From assembly GCF_001894825.1 (NCBI RefSeq), contig NZ_BCWY01000006.1, positions 157,562-221,561 of the forward strand: DNA of 64,000 nt, read 5' to 3'. This DNA comes from Rhodococcus jostii NBRC 16295 (GTDB taxonomy: Bacteria; Actinomycetota; Actinomycetes; Mycobacteriales; Mycobacteriaceae). The notes under the pieces are model-generated. The model searched no databases and was not told where the DNA came from. It saw only the letters and a program-made list of their open reading frames with translations. Both the position numbers and the translations under genes were made by a program. Shown one piece after another: positions 42,685 through 57,207 of the stretch (the first letter of the stretch is position 1; each line of letters starts with the position of its first letter).

Positions 42685-43115
42685 GTCGGCGCCTGTCCCC
42701 CTTGCATCCCGTCTCGATCCACGTCGAGAAGTATCGCTATCTCGCCCGCGGTGGCCGCACCGTCGACGTGGTGGACCCCGACCATCCCGACCGCCACCGC
42801 ACCCCGGACGTTGACCGGCAGGTCGTCGACGAAGATACAGTCCCCGGGGTCCAGGCCGAGTGCGTCGGCGGTCAGCCGGTAGATCCGCGGATCAGGTTTG
42901 GCGACACCGACATCCCCGGACAGCACGACCCGGTCGACGAACCGGCCGTCGCCGAGTTCCCGCAGCCACTGCGCGCCGGGTCCCCCGGGATCGTTGCTGA
43001 GGATCGCGGTCCGCACACCACGGTTCCGGGCACCGGCGAGGACGGACGACAGCCCGTCCATGTCCGAACCGGGACCCGCCAGAACGCCGCCGAAGTCCAA
43101 TATCAATCCCCGCAC
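42678..43115 (-). CDS. HAD-superfamily hydrolase
   Basis: A 145-residue HAD-like protein with the first Asp in LILDFGGVL (the usual second Asp replaced by Gly), Ser/Asn in ILSNDPGG, Lys in GVAKPDPRIYRL, and FVDDLPVNVRGA. It has no separate cap domain, so it may act on larger substrates or be a weak phosphatase. It overlaps the start of the acyltransferase gene by seven bases and precedes it in an operon. The substrate is unknown. Confidence 0.82.
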   Translation of the reverse strand: MRGLILDFGGVLAGPGSDMDGLSSVLAGARNRGVRTAILSNDPGGPGAQWLRELGDGRFVDRVVLSGDVGVAKPDPRIYRLTADALGLDPGDCIFVDDLPVNVRGAVAVGMVGVHHVDGAATAGEIAILLDVDRDGMQGGQAPTW

Positions 43116-43220
43116 GTCCCCACCCTAGGGTCCGCTCCACGGTTCGGCGACACGACGACCGGATCCGTGCGAGTATGACCGCTACGACGGCCGTCTCATG
43201 CCGAAACCGGGGGGTAAGAA

Positions 43221-43748
43221 ATGAGTGAGTCCTACACGTTCCTGTCACGGGTGCCGCACTTCGAGCCGGCTGCCCGCGACGTTCCCGCACCGCCGTTGCC
43301 GGCGCGTCCCGACGCGCCTTCGGGCGGGCGCCATGCACCGCGCCGCGGTCGGCACCGTCCCTCGCCCCACTCCGGGGCGTCGCCGAGAACCACCGCGGCG
43401 GCGCAGCCGGAGACGCTGCCGCTTCCCCCGCGGGATGTCCAGCGATTCACGGAGCAGGCGTTCCGGCTCGTGCTCGAGGTGCTGGATCGGCGGCGCAACG
43501 TGCGACAACTGCGGCCGCTGGTGTCGCCGTCGCTCGTCGACGTCGTGCGCACGCTGGCGCTGGCCGATTCGCCGGGCAGGCGGCTCGGCGTCGCGACGCT
43601 CGTCCGCGTGCACCTGCGCGCGGTGGACCCCGGCGCGTTCGAGGCGTTCGGCACCTACGGCCGGGGACCCCGGGTCTTCGTGATCGCAGCCCGTGTCGAA
43701 CGAGCGTCCGACACGGGCTGGATCGTCACCTCTCTGGTGATCGGCTGA
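43221..43748 (+). CDS. Rv3235-family protein
   Basis: A 175-residue protein. Residues 1-75 are Pro/Arg/Ala-rich and disordered (PPLPARPDAPSGGRHAPRRG). Residues 80-175 are a compact domain ending in VFVIAARVERASDTGWIVTSLVIG. It corresponds to M. tuberculosis Rv3235 (Ala/Arg/Pro-rich), and I recall a protein family of that name. It is convergent with secA1, 15 bases apart. A GGGGTAAG site precedes the ATG. The function is unknown; its constant place next to secA1 is the only hint. Confidence 0.75.
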   Translation: MSESYTFLSRVPHFEPAARDVPAPPLPARPDAPSGGRHAPRRGRHRPSPHSGASPRTTAAAQPETLPLPPRDVQRFTEQAFRLVLEVLDRRRNVRQLRPLVSPSLVDVVRTLALADSPGRRLGVATLVRVHLRAVDPGAFEAFGTYGRGPRVFVIAARVERASDTGWIVTSLVIG

Positions 43749-43763
43749 TCAGGCGCTCCGCGG

Positions 43764-46634
<2,871 letters not shown>

Positions 46635-46680
46635 AGTCTTGTTCGTCCTCAATCTTCGGCAGTGGATGGGTGACACACAA

Positions 46681-46715
46681 AATCCGGCCGGAGGTCCGAG
46701 AACCCCGGCCGGATT
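46681..46715 (-). terminator. Hairpin between hpf and secA1
   Basis: An 11-base perfect stem (AATCCGGCCGG with its complement) surrounds a 13-base loop between the hpf stop and the secA1 start. It ends the hpf transcript or reduces readthrough into secA1. No long T run follows. Confidence 0.65.
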
Positions 46716-46785
46716 CCATGGTAGGCGCTTCCGCGATCGGACGAGTAGACCGACCGCTCAGATCGTCAAGCGGAACGGGAGTACA

Positions 46786-47463
46786 TCACGCCAGACGTAT
46801 CAATCCGTAGTCGAACGCGTGCCGCCGGTAGACGACGGCCGCCTTGTCCGATTCCTTGTCGTGGAACAGGAAGAAATCGTGTCCTACCAGCTCCATCTCG
46901 TACAAAGCGTCGTCGATGGTCATCGGCGTGGCCTTGTGTTCCTTGGTGCGCACGACATGACCCGGTGTGTGCTCTTCCGACACCTGACCATCCAGGGAGA
47001 TGTCGGGACTGATGCCGAGACTGTCGTCCTCGGCGAGTTCGGCGGTGGCCTCCGCCACCGACACCGGGGTCTTTTCCCCGTAGTGGACCTTCTTCCGATC
47101 CTTGGTGCGGCGGAGCCTGCTCTCGAGCTTGGCGGTCACCGACTCGAATGCTGCGTAGAAACTGTCGGCGCTTGCCTCGGCTCGGGCTACCGGCCCCTTG
47201 CCTCGGGCAGTGATCTCGACGCGCTGGCAGTTCTTCCTCTGGCGTCGATTGGGTTCGTGTTGAAGTTCGACATCGAACAGGAATATGGAGGGATCGAAGC
47301 GCTCGAGGCGCGACAGCTTCTCGGAGACGTACACGCGGAAGTGGTCGGGTACCTCGACGTTGCGTCCCTTGACGACGATCTCGGCGTGGGGGGTATCCGT
47401 CTTCTCTTGTGCATCCGTAGTGCGGTCGTCGACGAAAACCGAGGCTTGCGAAGGGGTCGTCAC
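46786..47463 (-). CDS. hpf: Long-form ribosome hibernation factor HPF
   Basis: A 225-residue long HPF. The N-terminal 30 residues are polar. The ribosome-binding domain is at about 27-125 (AEIVVKGRNVEVPDHFRVYVSEKLSRLERFD), and the C-terminal dimerisation domain at 165-225 ends in VYRRHAFDYGLIRLA. Two such domains join ribosomes into inactive 100S pairs or protect them in stress. It is the ortholog of M. tuberculosis Rv3241c, in the same position upstream of secA1. A 171-base gap to the comF-like gene should hold its promoter. Confidence 0.94.
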   Translation of the reverse strand: MTTPSQASVFVDDRTTDAQEKTDTPHAEIVVKGRNVEVPDHFRVYVSEKLSRLERFDPSIFLFDVELQHEPNRRQRKNCQRVEITARGKGPVARAEASADSFYAAFESVTAKLESRLRRTKDRKKVHYGEKTPVSVAEATAELAEDDSLGISPDISLDGQVSEEHTPGHVVRTKEHKATPMTIDDALYEMELVGHDFFLFHDKESDKAAVVYRRHAFDYGLIRLA

Positions 47464-47634
47464 TCGTACCTCCCGATTACGGCCCCGCCCCTTGGTGGGC
47501 GGCGGCGAGTTTGAGCAATGCCGGAAGGGGGTCCGCCCGGCACCAGGTTCGAAGTTCCACCTCCTACCTGTGTTTTCGGGTGTGTCCGCGACGCTAGTAC
47601 GTAACGCGCGCGAGTGCCACTGTTCGGCAGAATT

Positions 47635-48333
47635 TCATCCGACACCCGCCACGACGACCACCGCACCGACTCGGATACCCACTCGCGACAGCACCCGAAC
47701 CGACTCGGCAGCGGTCGCCCCGGTGGTCGACACGTCGTCCACCAGCACCACCGAGGTGCGTTGCGGCGCAGCCGATTCCGAGGCGAGATGGCGTGCGAAT
47801 CCTGCACCGCTACGCGTCAACCGGACGCCACCCTCGAGGTTTACTCGACGTTGATCGGCGCTCAGTCCGACCGAATCGCGCACGCCGCGACGCATGACGA
47901 GGGCCGGACACACCCGCCTCGCCCCCACCGCGGCGACGGCGATCCGGGTGACGGGGTCGCCGCCGCGCGCACGGGCCGCCCGGGGACGCGTCGGGGCCGG
48001 CACGAGAACCACCGGCGCCAGGTCCGGCGGGTCGAGTTCACCCCACTGCTGCAGGCGGCTCACCGCACCCGCCACGGCGGCTCCGAGCGGCACCGCGAGA
48101 TCGCGACGGCCCCGTTCCTTCGCAGCGATCACCGCCCGCCGGCGTGGACCCGAGTAGGGTCCGAGCGCCCACACGTCGACACCCGGATCCACGCGGGGCC
48201 GGAGCAGCACGGGATCGTCGGCCAGCTCCGCGGCGCAGCGGGCACACCACTGCGTGCCCGGCACCCCGCACCCGCCGCATTCGGCGGGCAGGATCAGGTC
48301 GAGCAGGCTCCGAAGGCCGGGCAGGGCTGGCAT
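47635..48333 (-). CDS. ComF-family phosphoribosyltransferase
   Basis: A 232-residue ComF/GntX-type protein. The N-terminus holds a zinc-finger-like pattern (CGGCGVPGTQWCARC), and the phosphoribosyltransferase loop is VVLVDDVSTTGATAAES near residue 190. It is the M. tuberculosis Rv3242c counterpart. In naturally competent bacteria ComF helps DNA uptake; the substrate in actinobacteria is unknown. The start is the ATG at 48333 (MPALPGLRSLLDLILPAECGGCG). It lies downstream of lpqB on the same strand; Rv3243c, which stands between them in M. tuberculosis, is missing. Confidence 0.88.
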   Translation of the reverse strand: MPALPGLRSLLDLILPAECGGCGVPGTQWCARCAAELADDPVLLRPRVDPGVDVWALGPYSGPRRRAVIAAKERGRRDLAVPLGAAVAGAVSRLQQWGELDPPDLAPVVLVPAPTRPRAARARGGDPVTRIAVAAVGARRVCPALVMRRGVRDSVGLSADQRRVNLEGGVRLTRSGAGFARHLASESAAPQRTSVVLVDDVSTTGATAAESVRVLSRVGIRVGAVVVVAGVG

Positions 48334-48364
48334 GCGGGCAGTATCCGTGCCCGCACCGACAGCC

Positions 48365-50155
48365 TCAGCCCGGCAGGATCGGGATCGCCTTCACACCCGT
48401 CAACCCGGGAACCTCCCGCCAATACCGGTCGCCCGCCGGATCGTTGTTGTTCAACTGGAACACCGCGCGCGAGTCGGCGACGAACTCGGTGGTCGTCGAC
48501 GCGTCCACGGCCACCACCGGCGCGGTCAGGTTGCGGCTCGGCAGCGCGTCCATCCGCGAACCGTCGACGGCCACCTGCACCACGGGGATGTCGGAGGCCG
48601 CGCGCGCCACGACGATCGTGTCGCTCGTGCTCCAGTCGAGGGAGAGCGCCGGGCTGCCCAGTCCGATCGCGACCGCTCGGGGGTTCGTCAGCGCATACTC
48701 ACCGCCCGGCATCTGCGTCACGATGGCCAGATAGACCTTCCCGTCCACGATCAGCGCGGCACGCACCCCGTCCCGGGACAGCCGCAGCTCCGTGATCGTC
48801 GTGCCCAGCGCGGTGACGGCACCGGCGTCCACGTTCACCACCGACGTCCGGCCCGTGCCGGGTTCACGCAGCACGCGAATGACCGTGTTGCCGTTGACCG
48901 CAGCCCAGATCGCCGAATTGTCCGGGGCCCACGTGGGCCGGGTGATCGCGCCACCCTCGAGCACCGACGCCGCACCGTCCTCGTACGCGCCGACCATCAG
49001 GGAGCTCGCGGGTTCCGGCGCGGGACGGCCCGTATCCGCGACCGCGGCAACCAGCTTGCCGTCCTGCGACAGCGCGAGCGAGCGCATGTTGCGGGCCGAA
49101 CCGAAATATCCGGGCACCGGCGTGACACCGGTTTCGGTGACACTCACCAGCGAACCCTCACGCAATGCGTGCAATCCGACGGTCGCGCTCGACGTCGCGA
49201 ACGGGTTCATCGACGCGACGTCGGCGGTGGTCCACCCGTTCGGGAACCGGTCGTCGAACGGCTCGCCGTCGGCGAGCAGCACGTAGGGTCCCGAGATCTC
49301 CGCGTTGGCGAGAGTCCAGATCACCTGCGCCGCGAACAGCTGTTTGGCCTGTTCGTCCATCGGCGGCACCCCGGCGAAGTCGATCCTGATCCCGCCGAGC
49401 CCCACGCCCACCTGCGCGGTGCGGCCGTCGGCCTTCGTGATCGGCCCGCGCACCGACACCCCGGCGAGCTCGTTCCGCACAGCCGGCGCCAGGGCGGCCT
49501 TCGGCCCGTCGATCAGCAGGCCGACCAGCTGCGACGCCATCTGGTCCTGGGCACCCGACACCCACCGCGGATCCGGCACCACCGTCGTCCCGGCCGGGTC
49601 AAGGAAGTACAGCGATTTGCGCTGGTAGGTGTTCAGGAACTGCGCCCGGTCCAGGATCACCCCGGCGGGGAGCTCGGAGATCCGCCACTCCCCGTCGAGA
49701 AGCTCGAGACTGATCTTCGTCTCGAAGCTGCCCTCCTCCGCGACGTACAGTCCGCCGGGCTCGAGCTGCCCCACCTTGTTGGCGCGGATCGTGTACGTCG
49801 CCTTGTCGGTGGACCGTGTCTCCGGCAGCACGTCGACCTTGTCGACGATGGTTGCGCTGGCCGCGTCGTCCCAGCTGCCGGACACCCCGGCGGTGAGGAA
49901 TTGGCGGGCCGCCAGATGCCGGTCGGACGGGTCCGTGCTGGCCTTGAAGAAGTCGCGCAGCAACAGGTCGGGCTCACGCCCGGGCGCCGGGGCCGCGACA
50001 CTCGATCCCGGTGAGTCACGGTTGATCGTGCCGATCGCCTGCGGCGTCGAGGAATCCGGCAGGCTCGCGCAGCCACTGACCGCCACGAGCACCGCCAGGA
50101 CGAGCGCACCGCACACCGACCGCGACACGAGAGCAGTCCTGCGGTGGGGCGTCAC
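48365..50155 (-). CDS. lpqB: Lipoprotein LpqB
   Basis: A 596-residue lipoprotein. Lipobox VAVSGC near residue 28 follows a signal peptide with hydrophobic core [10 protein letters not shown]. The rest contains a GerMN domain (about 200-330, [26 protein letters not shown]) and a C-terminal beta-propeller (about 340-596). LpqB works with MtrB in mycobacteria, regulating its kinase output and the cell wall. It overlaps mtrB by four bases and is the third gene of mtrA-mtrB-lpqB. Confidence 0.94.
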   Translation of the reverse strand: MTPHRRTALVSRSVCGALVLAVLVAVSGCASLPDSSTPQAIGTINRDSPGSSVAAPAPGREPDLLLRDFFKASTDPSDRHLAARQFLTAGVSGSWDDAASATIVDKVDVLPETRSTDKATYTIRANKVGQLEPGGLYVAEEGSFETKISLELLDGEWRISELPAGVILDRAQFLNTYQRKSLYFLDPAGTTVVPDPRWVSGAQDQMASQLVGLLIDGPKAALAPAVRNELAGVSVRGPITKADGRTAQVGVGLGGIRIDFAGVPPMDEQAKQLFAAQVIWTLANAEISGPYVLLADGEPFDDRFPNGWTTADVASMNPFATSSATVGLHALREGSLVSVTETGVTPVPGYFGSARNMRSLALSQDGKLVAAVADTGRPAPEPASSLMVGAYEDGAASVLEGGAITRPTWAPDNSAIWAAVNGNTVIRVLREPGTGRTSVVNVDAGAVTALGTTITELRLSRDGVRAALIVDGKVYLAIVTQMPGGEYALTNPRAVAIGLGSPALSLDWSTSDTIVVARAASDIPVVQVAVDGSRMDALPSRNLTAPVVAVDASTTTEFVADSRAVFQLNNNDPAGDRYWREVPGLTGVKAIPILPG

Positions 50156-51930
50156 AGGTCCTGCTCCGGCAGCTGCGAACCCTCACGGTCACCGACGTGT
50201 GCCCGCTCACGCTCACGCTTCTGCGGAACCGTGCGGGAGTCGTCGACCGCCGTCTCCCGGCTCTCGTTGCGGACCGGCAACGTCGAGTCGTCCGGGACCG
50301 GCTGTCCTTGAACATATTTCGCGGTACCCGGTTTCAGCGGCAGCGGACTCGACACGACCTTGCGGCCCCGTACCCGGGGCAACGTCAGACGGAAGCAGGC
50401 GCCGCGGCCGGGTTCACCCCACGCCTCGAGCCTGCCCTCGTGGAGGTTCGCGTCCTCCACACTGATCGCGAGACCGAGGCCGGTACCGCCCGACCGCCGC
50501 ACGCGCGACGGGTCGGACCGCCAGAACCTGTTGAACACCAACTTCTCCTCGCCCGGCCGCAGTCCCACGCCTTGGTCGCGCACGATGAACGCCGCGGCGC
50601 TGTCGTCGGCGCGCAGGCGCAGCAGCACCGGTTTGCCTTCTCCGTGATCGATCGCGTTCGCCAGGAGGTTCCGCAGAATCCGCTCCACGCGACGTGGGTC
50701 CACCTCGGCCATCACTGCCTGATCGGGCAGGTCCACGATCAGTTCGGTCCCGCTCTCGCGTGCGAGGTGCCGCACGGTCGAGATCGCCGCGCGCGCACAC
50801 ATCCGGACGTCCAGTTGCTCGGCGGCGAGTTCCGCGACGCCGGCGTCGTGCCTGCTGATTTCGAGGAGGTCGGCGAGCAGACCTTCGAACCGGTCGAGTT
50901 CCGCGACCAGCAACTCCGACGACCGCCGGAGCACCGGGTCGAGATCGTCGCTGCCGTCGTGGATCAGGTCCGCCGCCATGCGCACCGTCGTCAGCGGTGT
51001 CCGCAGCTCGTGGCTCACGTCGGACGTGAACCGCTTCTGCAGATTTCCGAACTCCTCGAGTTGGGTGATCTGTTTGGACAGGCTCTCCGCCATCTCGTTG
51101 AACGACATCGCCAACCGGGCCATGTCGTCCTCGCCGCGCACGGGCATGCGTTCCTTCAACCGGCCGTCGGCGAAACGCACCGCGATCCGCGACGCCGACC
51201 GGATGGGCAGGACCACCTGCCGGGCGACGAGGAGCGCGATGGCCGCGAGCAGCACGGCGAGCACCGCACCACCCACCAGCAGCGTGCCGCGGACCAGCGA
51301 CAGGCTGCGGTCCTCACTGGCCAGCGGGAACACGAGGTACAGCTCGAGCGTCGAGATGGCTGACGCGGTCGGGCTGCCGACGATCAGCGCGGGGCCCGAA
51401 TAGCCCTCGGGGTCGTTCACGGTGGCGAACTGGTACGCCACCTGACCGGCCTGGACGAACGCACGCAACGATTCCGGGATCTGGTCGGCCGGACCACTCG
51501 ACGTCGGCGCGCGGGGGCCGTCACCCGGCACGATCAGCACCGGATCGAATGTCCCCGCCGAACCCGACGCCTGCCCGGCGTCGGGTTCCCGGTTGGTCAG
51601 CGCGGCCCGGGCTCCGTCGAGCTGGGTGGTGGGCGAACTACTGTCGTCCGCGCCGGCCAGCTGCCCCTCGACCGTGCTGCGGGCACGGTCCATCTCCTCG
51701 GTGGCCGCGTTGATCTTCGTTTCGAGCAGACGGTCGGTGATCTGGCTCGTGAGCACGACGCCGAGCACGACGATGACGATGAGAGACAACGTCAACGTCG
51801 AGACGACGACCCTCAGCTGCAGCGAACGACGCCACGTGTGCGCGAGGGTATTGCTCAGTGAGTGACCCCACCGAAGGATCGGCGAAACGCGTCGATTGAC
51901 GCGACGCCGCCATCGGGAAACACCTGTCAC
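50152..51930 (-). CDS. mtrB: Sensor histidine kinase MtrB
   Basis: A 592-residue kinase. Two membrane segments (about 45-66 and 225-250) flank an external sensor domain; a HAMP domain follows. The phospho-acceptor is His307 in [17 protein letters not shown], with N-box [13 protein letters not shown] and G-box [10 protein letters not shown] and [10 protein letters not shown] long Arg/Glu-rich C-terminal tail follows the ATPase domain. It phosphorylates MtrA and coordinates replication, division and cell-wall turnover. It overlaps mtrA and lpqB by four bases each. Confidence 0.96.
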   Translation of the reverse strand: MTGVSRWRRRVNRRVSPILRWGHSLSNTLAHTWRRSLQLRVVVSTLTLSLIVIVVLGVVLTSQITDRLLETKINAATEEMDRARSTVEGQLAGADDSSSPTTQLDGARAALTNREPDAGQASGSAGTFDPVLIVPGDGPRAPTSSGPADQIPESLRAFVQAGQVAYQFATVNDPEGYSGPALIVGSPTASAISTLELYLVFPLASEDRSLSLVRGTLLVGGAVLAVLLAAIALLVARQVVLPIRSASRIAVRFADGRLKERMPVRGEDDMARLAMSFNEMAESLSKQITQLEEFGNLQKRFTSDVSHELRTPLTTVRMAADLIHDGSDDLDPVLRRSSELLVAELDRFEGLLADLLEISRHDAGVAELAAEQLDVRMCARAAISTVRHLARESGTELIVDLPDQAVMAEVDPRRVERILRNLLANAIDHGEGKPVLLRLRADDSAAAFIVRDQGVGLRPGEEKLVFNRFWRSDPSRVRRSGGTGLGLAISVEDANLHEGRLEAWGEPGRGACFRLTLPRVRGRKVVSSPLPLKPGTAKYVQGQPVPDDSTLPVRNESRETAVDDSRTVPQKRERERAHVGDREGSQLPEQDL

Positions 51931-52604
51931 GGCGGTCCGGCCTTGTAGCCGACCCCCCTGACCGTCAAAACCACTTCGGGATTCTCGGGATCAGTCTCGA
52001 CCTTGGCCCGCAGACGCTGAACGTGCACGTTGACCAGGCGGGTGTCGGCTGCATGTCGGTAACCCCACACCTGCTCGAGGAGCACCTCGCGGGTGAACAC
52101 CTGACGGGGCTTGCGCGCCAGGGCCACCAGGAGGTCGAACTCGAGGGGGGTGAGGGAGATCAGTTCTTCGCCCCGGCTCACCTTGTGGGCGGGGACGTCG
52201 ATGACGATGTCGGCGATGCTGAGCAGCTCGGCCGGCTCGTCTTCGGTGCGGCGGAGCCGGGCCCGGACCCGCGCCACCAGTTCCTTCGGCTTGAAGGGCT
52301 TCATGATGTAGTCGTCTGCGCCGGATTCCAACCCCAGGACCACGTCGACGGTGTCCGTCTTCGCGGTCAGCATCACGATGGGAACACCGGAATCGGCCCG
52401 CAGGACGCGGCACACGTCGATGCCGTTCATGCCGGGCAGCATCAGGTCCAGCAGCACCAGGTCCGGGCGTGTCTCCCGGACCGCGGTGAGCGCCTGGGTC
52501 CCGTCCCCCACCACATACGGATCGAATCCTTCGCCACGGAGCACGATCGTGAGCATCTCCGCGAGCGCAGTGTCGTCGTCGACAACCAGAATCCTTGGCT
52601 TCAT
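51927..52604 (-). CDS. mtrA: Response regulator MtrA
   Basis: A 225-residue OmpR-type regulator. The receiver domain carries acidic VVDDDTAL at the start, the phospho-acceptor Asp53 in [10 protein letters not shown], and Lys in MLTAKTD; the winged helix covers about 130-225 ([49 protein letters not shown]). It is essential in mycobacteria and controls cell-wall hydrolase and division genes. It is the first gene of the mtrAB-lpqB operon, 45 bases downstream of tmk, with a hairpin in between. Confidence 0.97.
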   Translation of the reverse strand: MKPRILVVDDDTALAEMLTIVLRGEGFDPYVVGDGTQALTAVRETRPDLVLLDLMLPGMNGIDVCRVLRADSGVPIVMLTAKTDTVDVVLGLESGADDYIMKPFKPKELVARVRARLRRTEDEPAELLSIADIVIDVPAHKVSRGEELISLTPLEFDLLVALARKPRQVFTREVLLEQVWGYRHAADTRLVNVHVQRLRAKVETDPENPEVVLTVRGVGYKAGPP

Positions 52605-52628
52605 GTCCCTATCGTTGCATCTTCGGAG

Positions 52629-52656
52629 GCCGTAACAGCCCGTTCGCCGTTACGGC
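52629..52656 (-). terminator. Weak hairpin between tmk and mtrA
   Basis: An 8-base inverted repeat (GCCGTAAC and GTTACGGC) with a 12-base loop lies across the end of tmk and the start of the spacer before mtrA. It may attenuate readthrough. There is no T run. Confidence 0.35.
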
Positions 52657-53333
52657 GTGCCGTGTTCTTTCTCGTCACGGCGTGCCGTGCTGTCTTTCCA
52701 GAGTGCCAGGTTTTCGGCGAGCGTGACCGGATCGGTGTCCGGGGTGAGCACCCACCACGGGGAAATCCACTCTTTCGCGGCCAGTTCGCGGTACACCTCG
52801 CCGGTGCGTTCCTGCAGTCCGCGGTCGCGCTCGTAGGCGTCGAGCGCCCGGCTCGCGTCGGCCGACTCGCGGCCCCGGGCGCGCTGCTCGGCCAGCGCGA
52901 CGGGAACGTCCAGATACAGCTGCAGGTCGGGCCGGGGAAGCCCCAGCCGCTCGAATTCGAGGTTCTCGACCCAGCCCACGAACTCCTCGTCCGCCCGCTG
53001 ATGCAGTCGGGCCGCACCGTAGGCGGCGTTGGACGCCACGTAACGGTCGAGGATCACCAGGTCGTGATCGGCGAGCAGGGCGGACAACTCCCCGACGGCG
53101 CCCGACCGGTCCAGGGCGAACATCACGGCCATCGCGTGCACGGATTCGCTCAGGTCGCCGTGCGCGCCCTTGAGGGCCTCGGACGCCAGGTCGGCATGCA
53201 CGGACCTGCCGTACCGGGGGAAGTCCAGCGTGCCGACCGTCATGCCCTGCCGGGTGAGGTGTGCCACCGCTGCGCCGACGAGTGTTCGCTTGCCCGCGCC
53301 GTCGAGGCCTTCCAGCGCAATCAGTGTTCCCAC
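52650..53333 (-). CDS. tmk: Thymidylate kinase
   Basis: A 227-residue dTMP kinase. The P-loop is ALEGLDGAGKRTL at residues 5-17, with LDFPRYGRSVHADLASEAL for dTMP binding, and ILDRYVASNAAYGAARL (DRY motif) near 95. It makes dTDP for DNA synthesis. I chose the GTG at 53333 directly before GTLIALEG; no ATG lies near, and the frame to 53573 enters the sahH gene. The ribosome site is weak. It follows sahH by 56 bases with a hairpin between. The last codons contain a two-copy ACGGCGTGCCGTG repeat. Confidence 0.93.
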   Translation of the reverse strand: MGTLIALEGLDGAGKRTLVGAAVAHLTRQGMTVGTLDFPRYGRSVHADLASEALKGAHGDLSESVHAMAVMFALDRSGAVGELSALLADHDLVILDRYVASNAAYGAARLHQRADEEFVGWVENLEFERLGLPRPDLQLYLDVPVALAEQRARGRESADASRALDAYERDRGLQERTGEVYRELAAKEWISPWWVLTPDTDPVTLAENLALWKDSTARRDEKEHGTP

Positions 53334-53347
53334 GAGGAAGAAGGCTA

Positions 53348-53378
53348 TCCCCCGGCCCGTACGCACCGAACCGGGGGA
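53348..53378 (-). terminator. Hairpin between ahcY and tmk
   Basis: An 8-base perfect stem (TCCCCCGG with its complement) around a 15-base loop, 12 bases after the S-adenosylhomocysteine hydrolase stop. It probably terminates part of that abundant transcript. Confidence 0.55.
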
Positions 53379-53389
53379 CGCCGTGATCT

Positions 53390-54874
<1,485 letters not shown>

Positions 54875-54965
54875 CTGCCTCTCCTGGTTGACTGCTGTTT
54901 CGATCAAGGCTATCGGGTACGACGGCCCGGGGGTGACACTCACACGACGCCGCGCCACCGAGCGG

Positions 54966-55586
54966 TCACTCCCGGTCGGCCCCGTCGACGGCCTTGTCGA
55001 CGAAAGGCCCCAGGAGAGCACCCAGATCCTCGGCGACGTTGGCCTCGGATTCGGGGGGCATCGAGATGTAACTCATAGCCAGGCGCACGATGGCCCGGCT
55101 GAGAATCCCGGCGTCCGACGGATTCGCCCGTACCCACCCCCGCTGGAAGACCTCGGCGAGTCTCGTGGACGCCCGCTCGATGATCGGGGCACTCTCGGTG
55201 GTGATCAGCCGGAGGAGGTCGGGCTTGGTCTCACCCCGCAGGAGCGACTGCACCAGCGGATCGGACAGGCTGCCGGCGAAGAACGCGGCGAATCCGTGGA
55301 GAAGCGCGGCGCGGCCCTCCCCGACGTTCGCCACCAGCGCCCCGTCCACGGCGTCGACCAGTTCGTCGGCCAGCCGCAGGGCATACGCCTCGGCGAGGCC
55401 CTGCCGGGACTTGAACTCGTTGTAGAGCGTCTGCCTGCTCACCCCGGCACCGACCGCGACATCCGACATCGTGATGTCCGACCAGTCCTTCTCGAACAAG
55501 AGATCCCGCATCGCATCGAGCACCGACTGACGCAGCAGCAGCCGCGCGGCCTCCTGATAGGGCACCCTGACACGCGACGAAGTCAT
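54966..55586 (-). CDS. TetR-family regulator (AlkX/AlkU-like position)
   Basis: A 206-residue TetR regulator with helix-turn-helix at about 25-60 ([30 protein letters not shown]). In M. tuberculosis and in many rhodococci a TetR gene at this place (Rv3249c) ends the alkane hydroxylase operon alkB-rubA-rubB. Here that operon is absent and the regulator stands alone between sahH and an amino acid permease. It could control an alkB copy elsewhere or be re-purposed. The start is the ATG at 55586. Confidence 0.85.
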   Translation of the reverse strand: MTSSRVRVPYQEAARLLLRQSVLDAMRDLLFEKDWSDITMSDVAVGAGVSRQTLYNEFKSRQGLAEAYALRLADELVDAVDGALVANVGEGRAALLHGFAAFFAGSLSDPLVQSLLRGETKPDLLRLITTESAPIIERASTRLAEVFQRGWVRANPSDAGILSRAIVRLAMSYISMPPESEANVAEDLGALLGPFVDKAVDGADRE

Positions 55587-55670
55587 GGCGAAGACATTAG
55601 TGCCCGCCGCCTCCGGGGTACTCGCCCGGTACTGCCGCTCCGGCCCCCGGACATCGAATCCCGTTGCGTG

Positions 55671-57179
55671 TCAGACCTCGCCGCGGCTGCGTCTCTCCAT
55701 CATCGAGTGCCTGCGGCTGTAGGCGAAGTAGATGATCACGCCGAGCGCCATCCAGACGATGAACCTGATCCACGTCTCGACCGACAGGTTGAACATCAAC
55801 CACAGGCACGCGAGGACGGCGAGGATCGGTACCCACGGAACCAGCGGCACCCGGAATCCGCGGGGCAGATCCGGGCGGGTCCTGCGCAACACGATCACAC
55901 CGATCGACACGAGGACGAACGCGAACAGCGTTCCGATGTTCACCATCTCCTCGAGGGTGCCGATCGGGAAGACGCCCGCGAGCACCGCCACCACGACACC
56001 GACGAGCACGGTGATCCGAACGGGTGTGCCGTGCTTGCCGGTCGGCGCCAGCCGTCTCGGCATCAGTCCGTCCCGGGACATGGCGAACAGCACCCGGGTC
56101 TGCCCGAGCATCAGCACCATCACCACGGTGGTCAGGCCCGCCAGAGCACCGAACGAGATCAGGTTCTTCGCCCACGTGATCCCGTGGATGCCGAACGCGG
56201 TGGCCAGATTGGAAGTGTCCCCGGCCAATTCGTGGTAGTCGACCATGCCGGTGAGCACCAGCGTCACCGCCACGTAGAGGATCGTCACGATGATCAGGGA
56301 TCCCAGAATTCCGCGGGGCAGCGCCTTCTGCGGATCCTTCGTCTCCTCGGCGGTGGTGGCGACGATGTCGAAACCGATGAACGCGAAGAACACCAGGCTC
56401 GCCGCCGCGAGCAAGCCGTACCAGCCGAACGTGCTGCCGCCGGCGCCCGTGACGTAGGAGAACAGCGACTGGTGGATGCCCTCGCCCGTGCTGCCCGCCT
56501 CGGACGGCGGGATGTACGGGGTGTAGTTGTCGGGGTCGATGTAGAACGCGCCGACGACGACCACCACCAGCACCACGGCCACCTTGATCGACGTGATCAC
56601 GAGTGAGACCCGCGACGACAGCTTGGTGCCCGTGGCCAGCACGACGGTGATGATCGCGACGATCAGGACCGCGCCCCAGTCGAACTTCACGGAACCGATC
56701 TGAGCTATCGGCGTGTGATTGCCGATCACCTCGCCGAGATACAGCGACCAGCCCTTCGCCACGACCGACGCGGCGAGGGCGAATTCGAGGATGAGGTCCC
56801 AGCCGATGATCCACGCGACGAGTTCACCGAACGTCGCATACGAGAACGTGTACGCGCTGCCTGCGACAGGGACGGTCGAGGCGAACTCTGCGTAGCAGAG
56901 GGCCGCGAGACCACACGCGATGGCAGCGATGACGAACGCCGCCGACACCGCGGGCCCCGCGACGTTGCCTGCGGTACGCGCGGTGAGTGTGAAGATACCG
57001 GCACCGATGACGACCGCGACACCGAAGACGGTAAGATCCCACGCGGTCAGATCCTTGCGGAGCTTGGTTTCCGGTTCGTCGGTGTCTCGGATCGACTGCT
57101 CGATCGACTTGGTGCGGAACAACCCGGTCGGCCTACCGCCGAGTTCCGGTTCTCCGCCGCCTTTGTCCTGGATGGCCAC
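55671..57179 (-). CDS. APC-family amino acid permease
   Basis: A 502-residue transporter with 12-14 membrane helices of the amino acid-polyamine-organocation superfamily, cationic amino acid branch. Helix 1 has the unwound GAGIFTLTA substrate motif (after LTVFGVAVVIGAGIF), and helix 6 FFAFIGFDIVATTAEETKDPQKALPRGI is typical. It most resembles M. tuberculosis Rv3253c. Arginine, lysine or ornithine is the likely substrate class. The cytosolic N-terminus is polar (GLFRTKSIEQSIRDTDEPET). It stands 84 bases from the TetR gene on the same strand. Confidence 0.9.
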   Translation of the reverse strand: MAIQDKGGGEPELGGRPTGLFRTKSIEQSIRDTDEPETKLRKDLTAWDLTVFGVAVVIGAGIFTLTARTAGNVAGPAVSAAFVIAAIACGLAALCYAEFASTVPVAGSAYTFSYATFGELVAWIIGWDLILEFALAASVVAKGWSLYLGEVIGNHTPIAQIGSVKFDWGAVLIVAIITVVLATGTKLSSRVSLVITSIKVAVVLVVVVVGAFYIDPDNYTPYIPPSEAGSTGEGIHQSLFSYVTGAGGSTFGWYGLLAAASLVFFAFIGFDIVATTAEETKDPQKALPRGILGSLIIVTILYVAVTLVLTGMVDYHELAGDTSNLATAFGIHGITWAKNLISFGALAGLTTVVMVLMLGQTRVLFAMSRDGLMPRRLAPTGKHGTPVRITVLVGVVVAVLAGVFPIGTLEEMVNIGTLFAFVLVSIGVIVLRRTRPDLPRGFRVPLVPWVPILAVLACLWLMFNLSVETWIRFIVWMALGVIIYFAYSRRHSMMERRSRGEV

Positions 57180-57207
57180 ATCAGCCTCCTCAATCGAAAG
57201 TTGCCGT

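Noticed and set aside
47510..47580. A tRNA-like T-loop sequence (GGTTCGAA) between hpf and the comF-like gene
   Set aside because: The flanking bases do not form a T stem, and no acceptor or anticodon arm is present at the right distances.
54875..54965. Possible SAH riboswitch before ahcY
   Set aside because: The 91-base gap lacks the conserved pairing and core sequences I would expect, and the ribosome site is open and simple.
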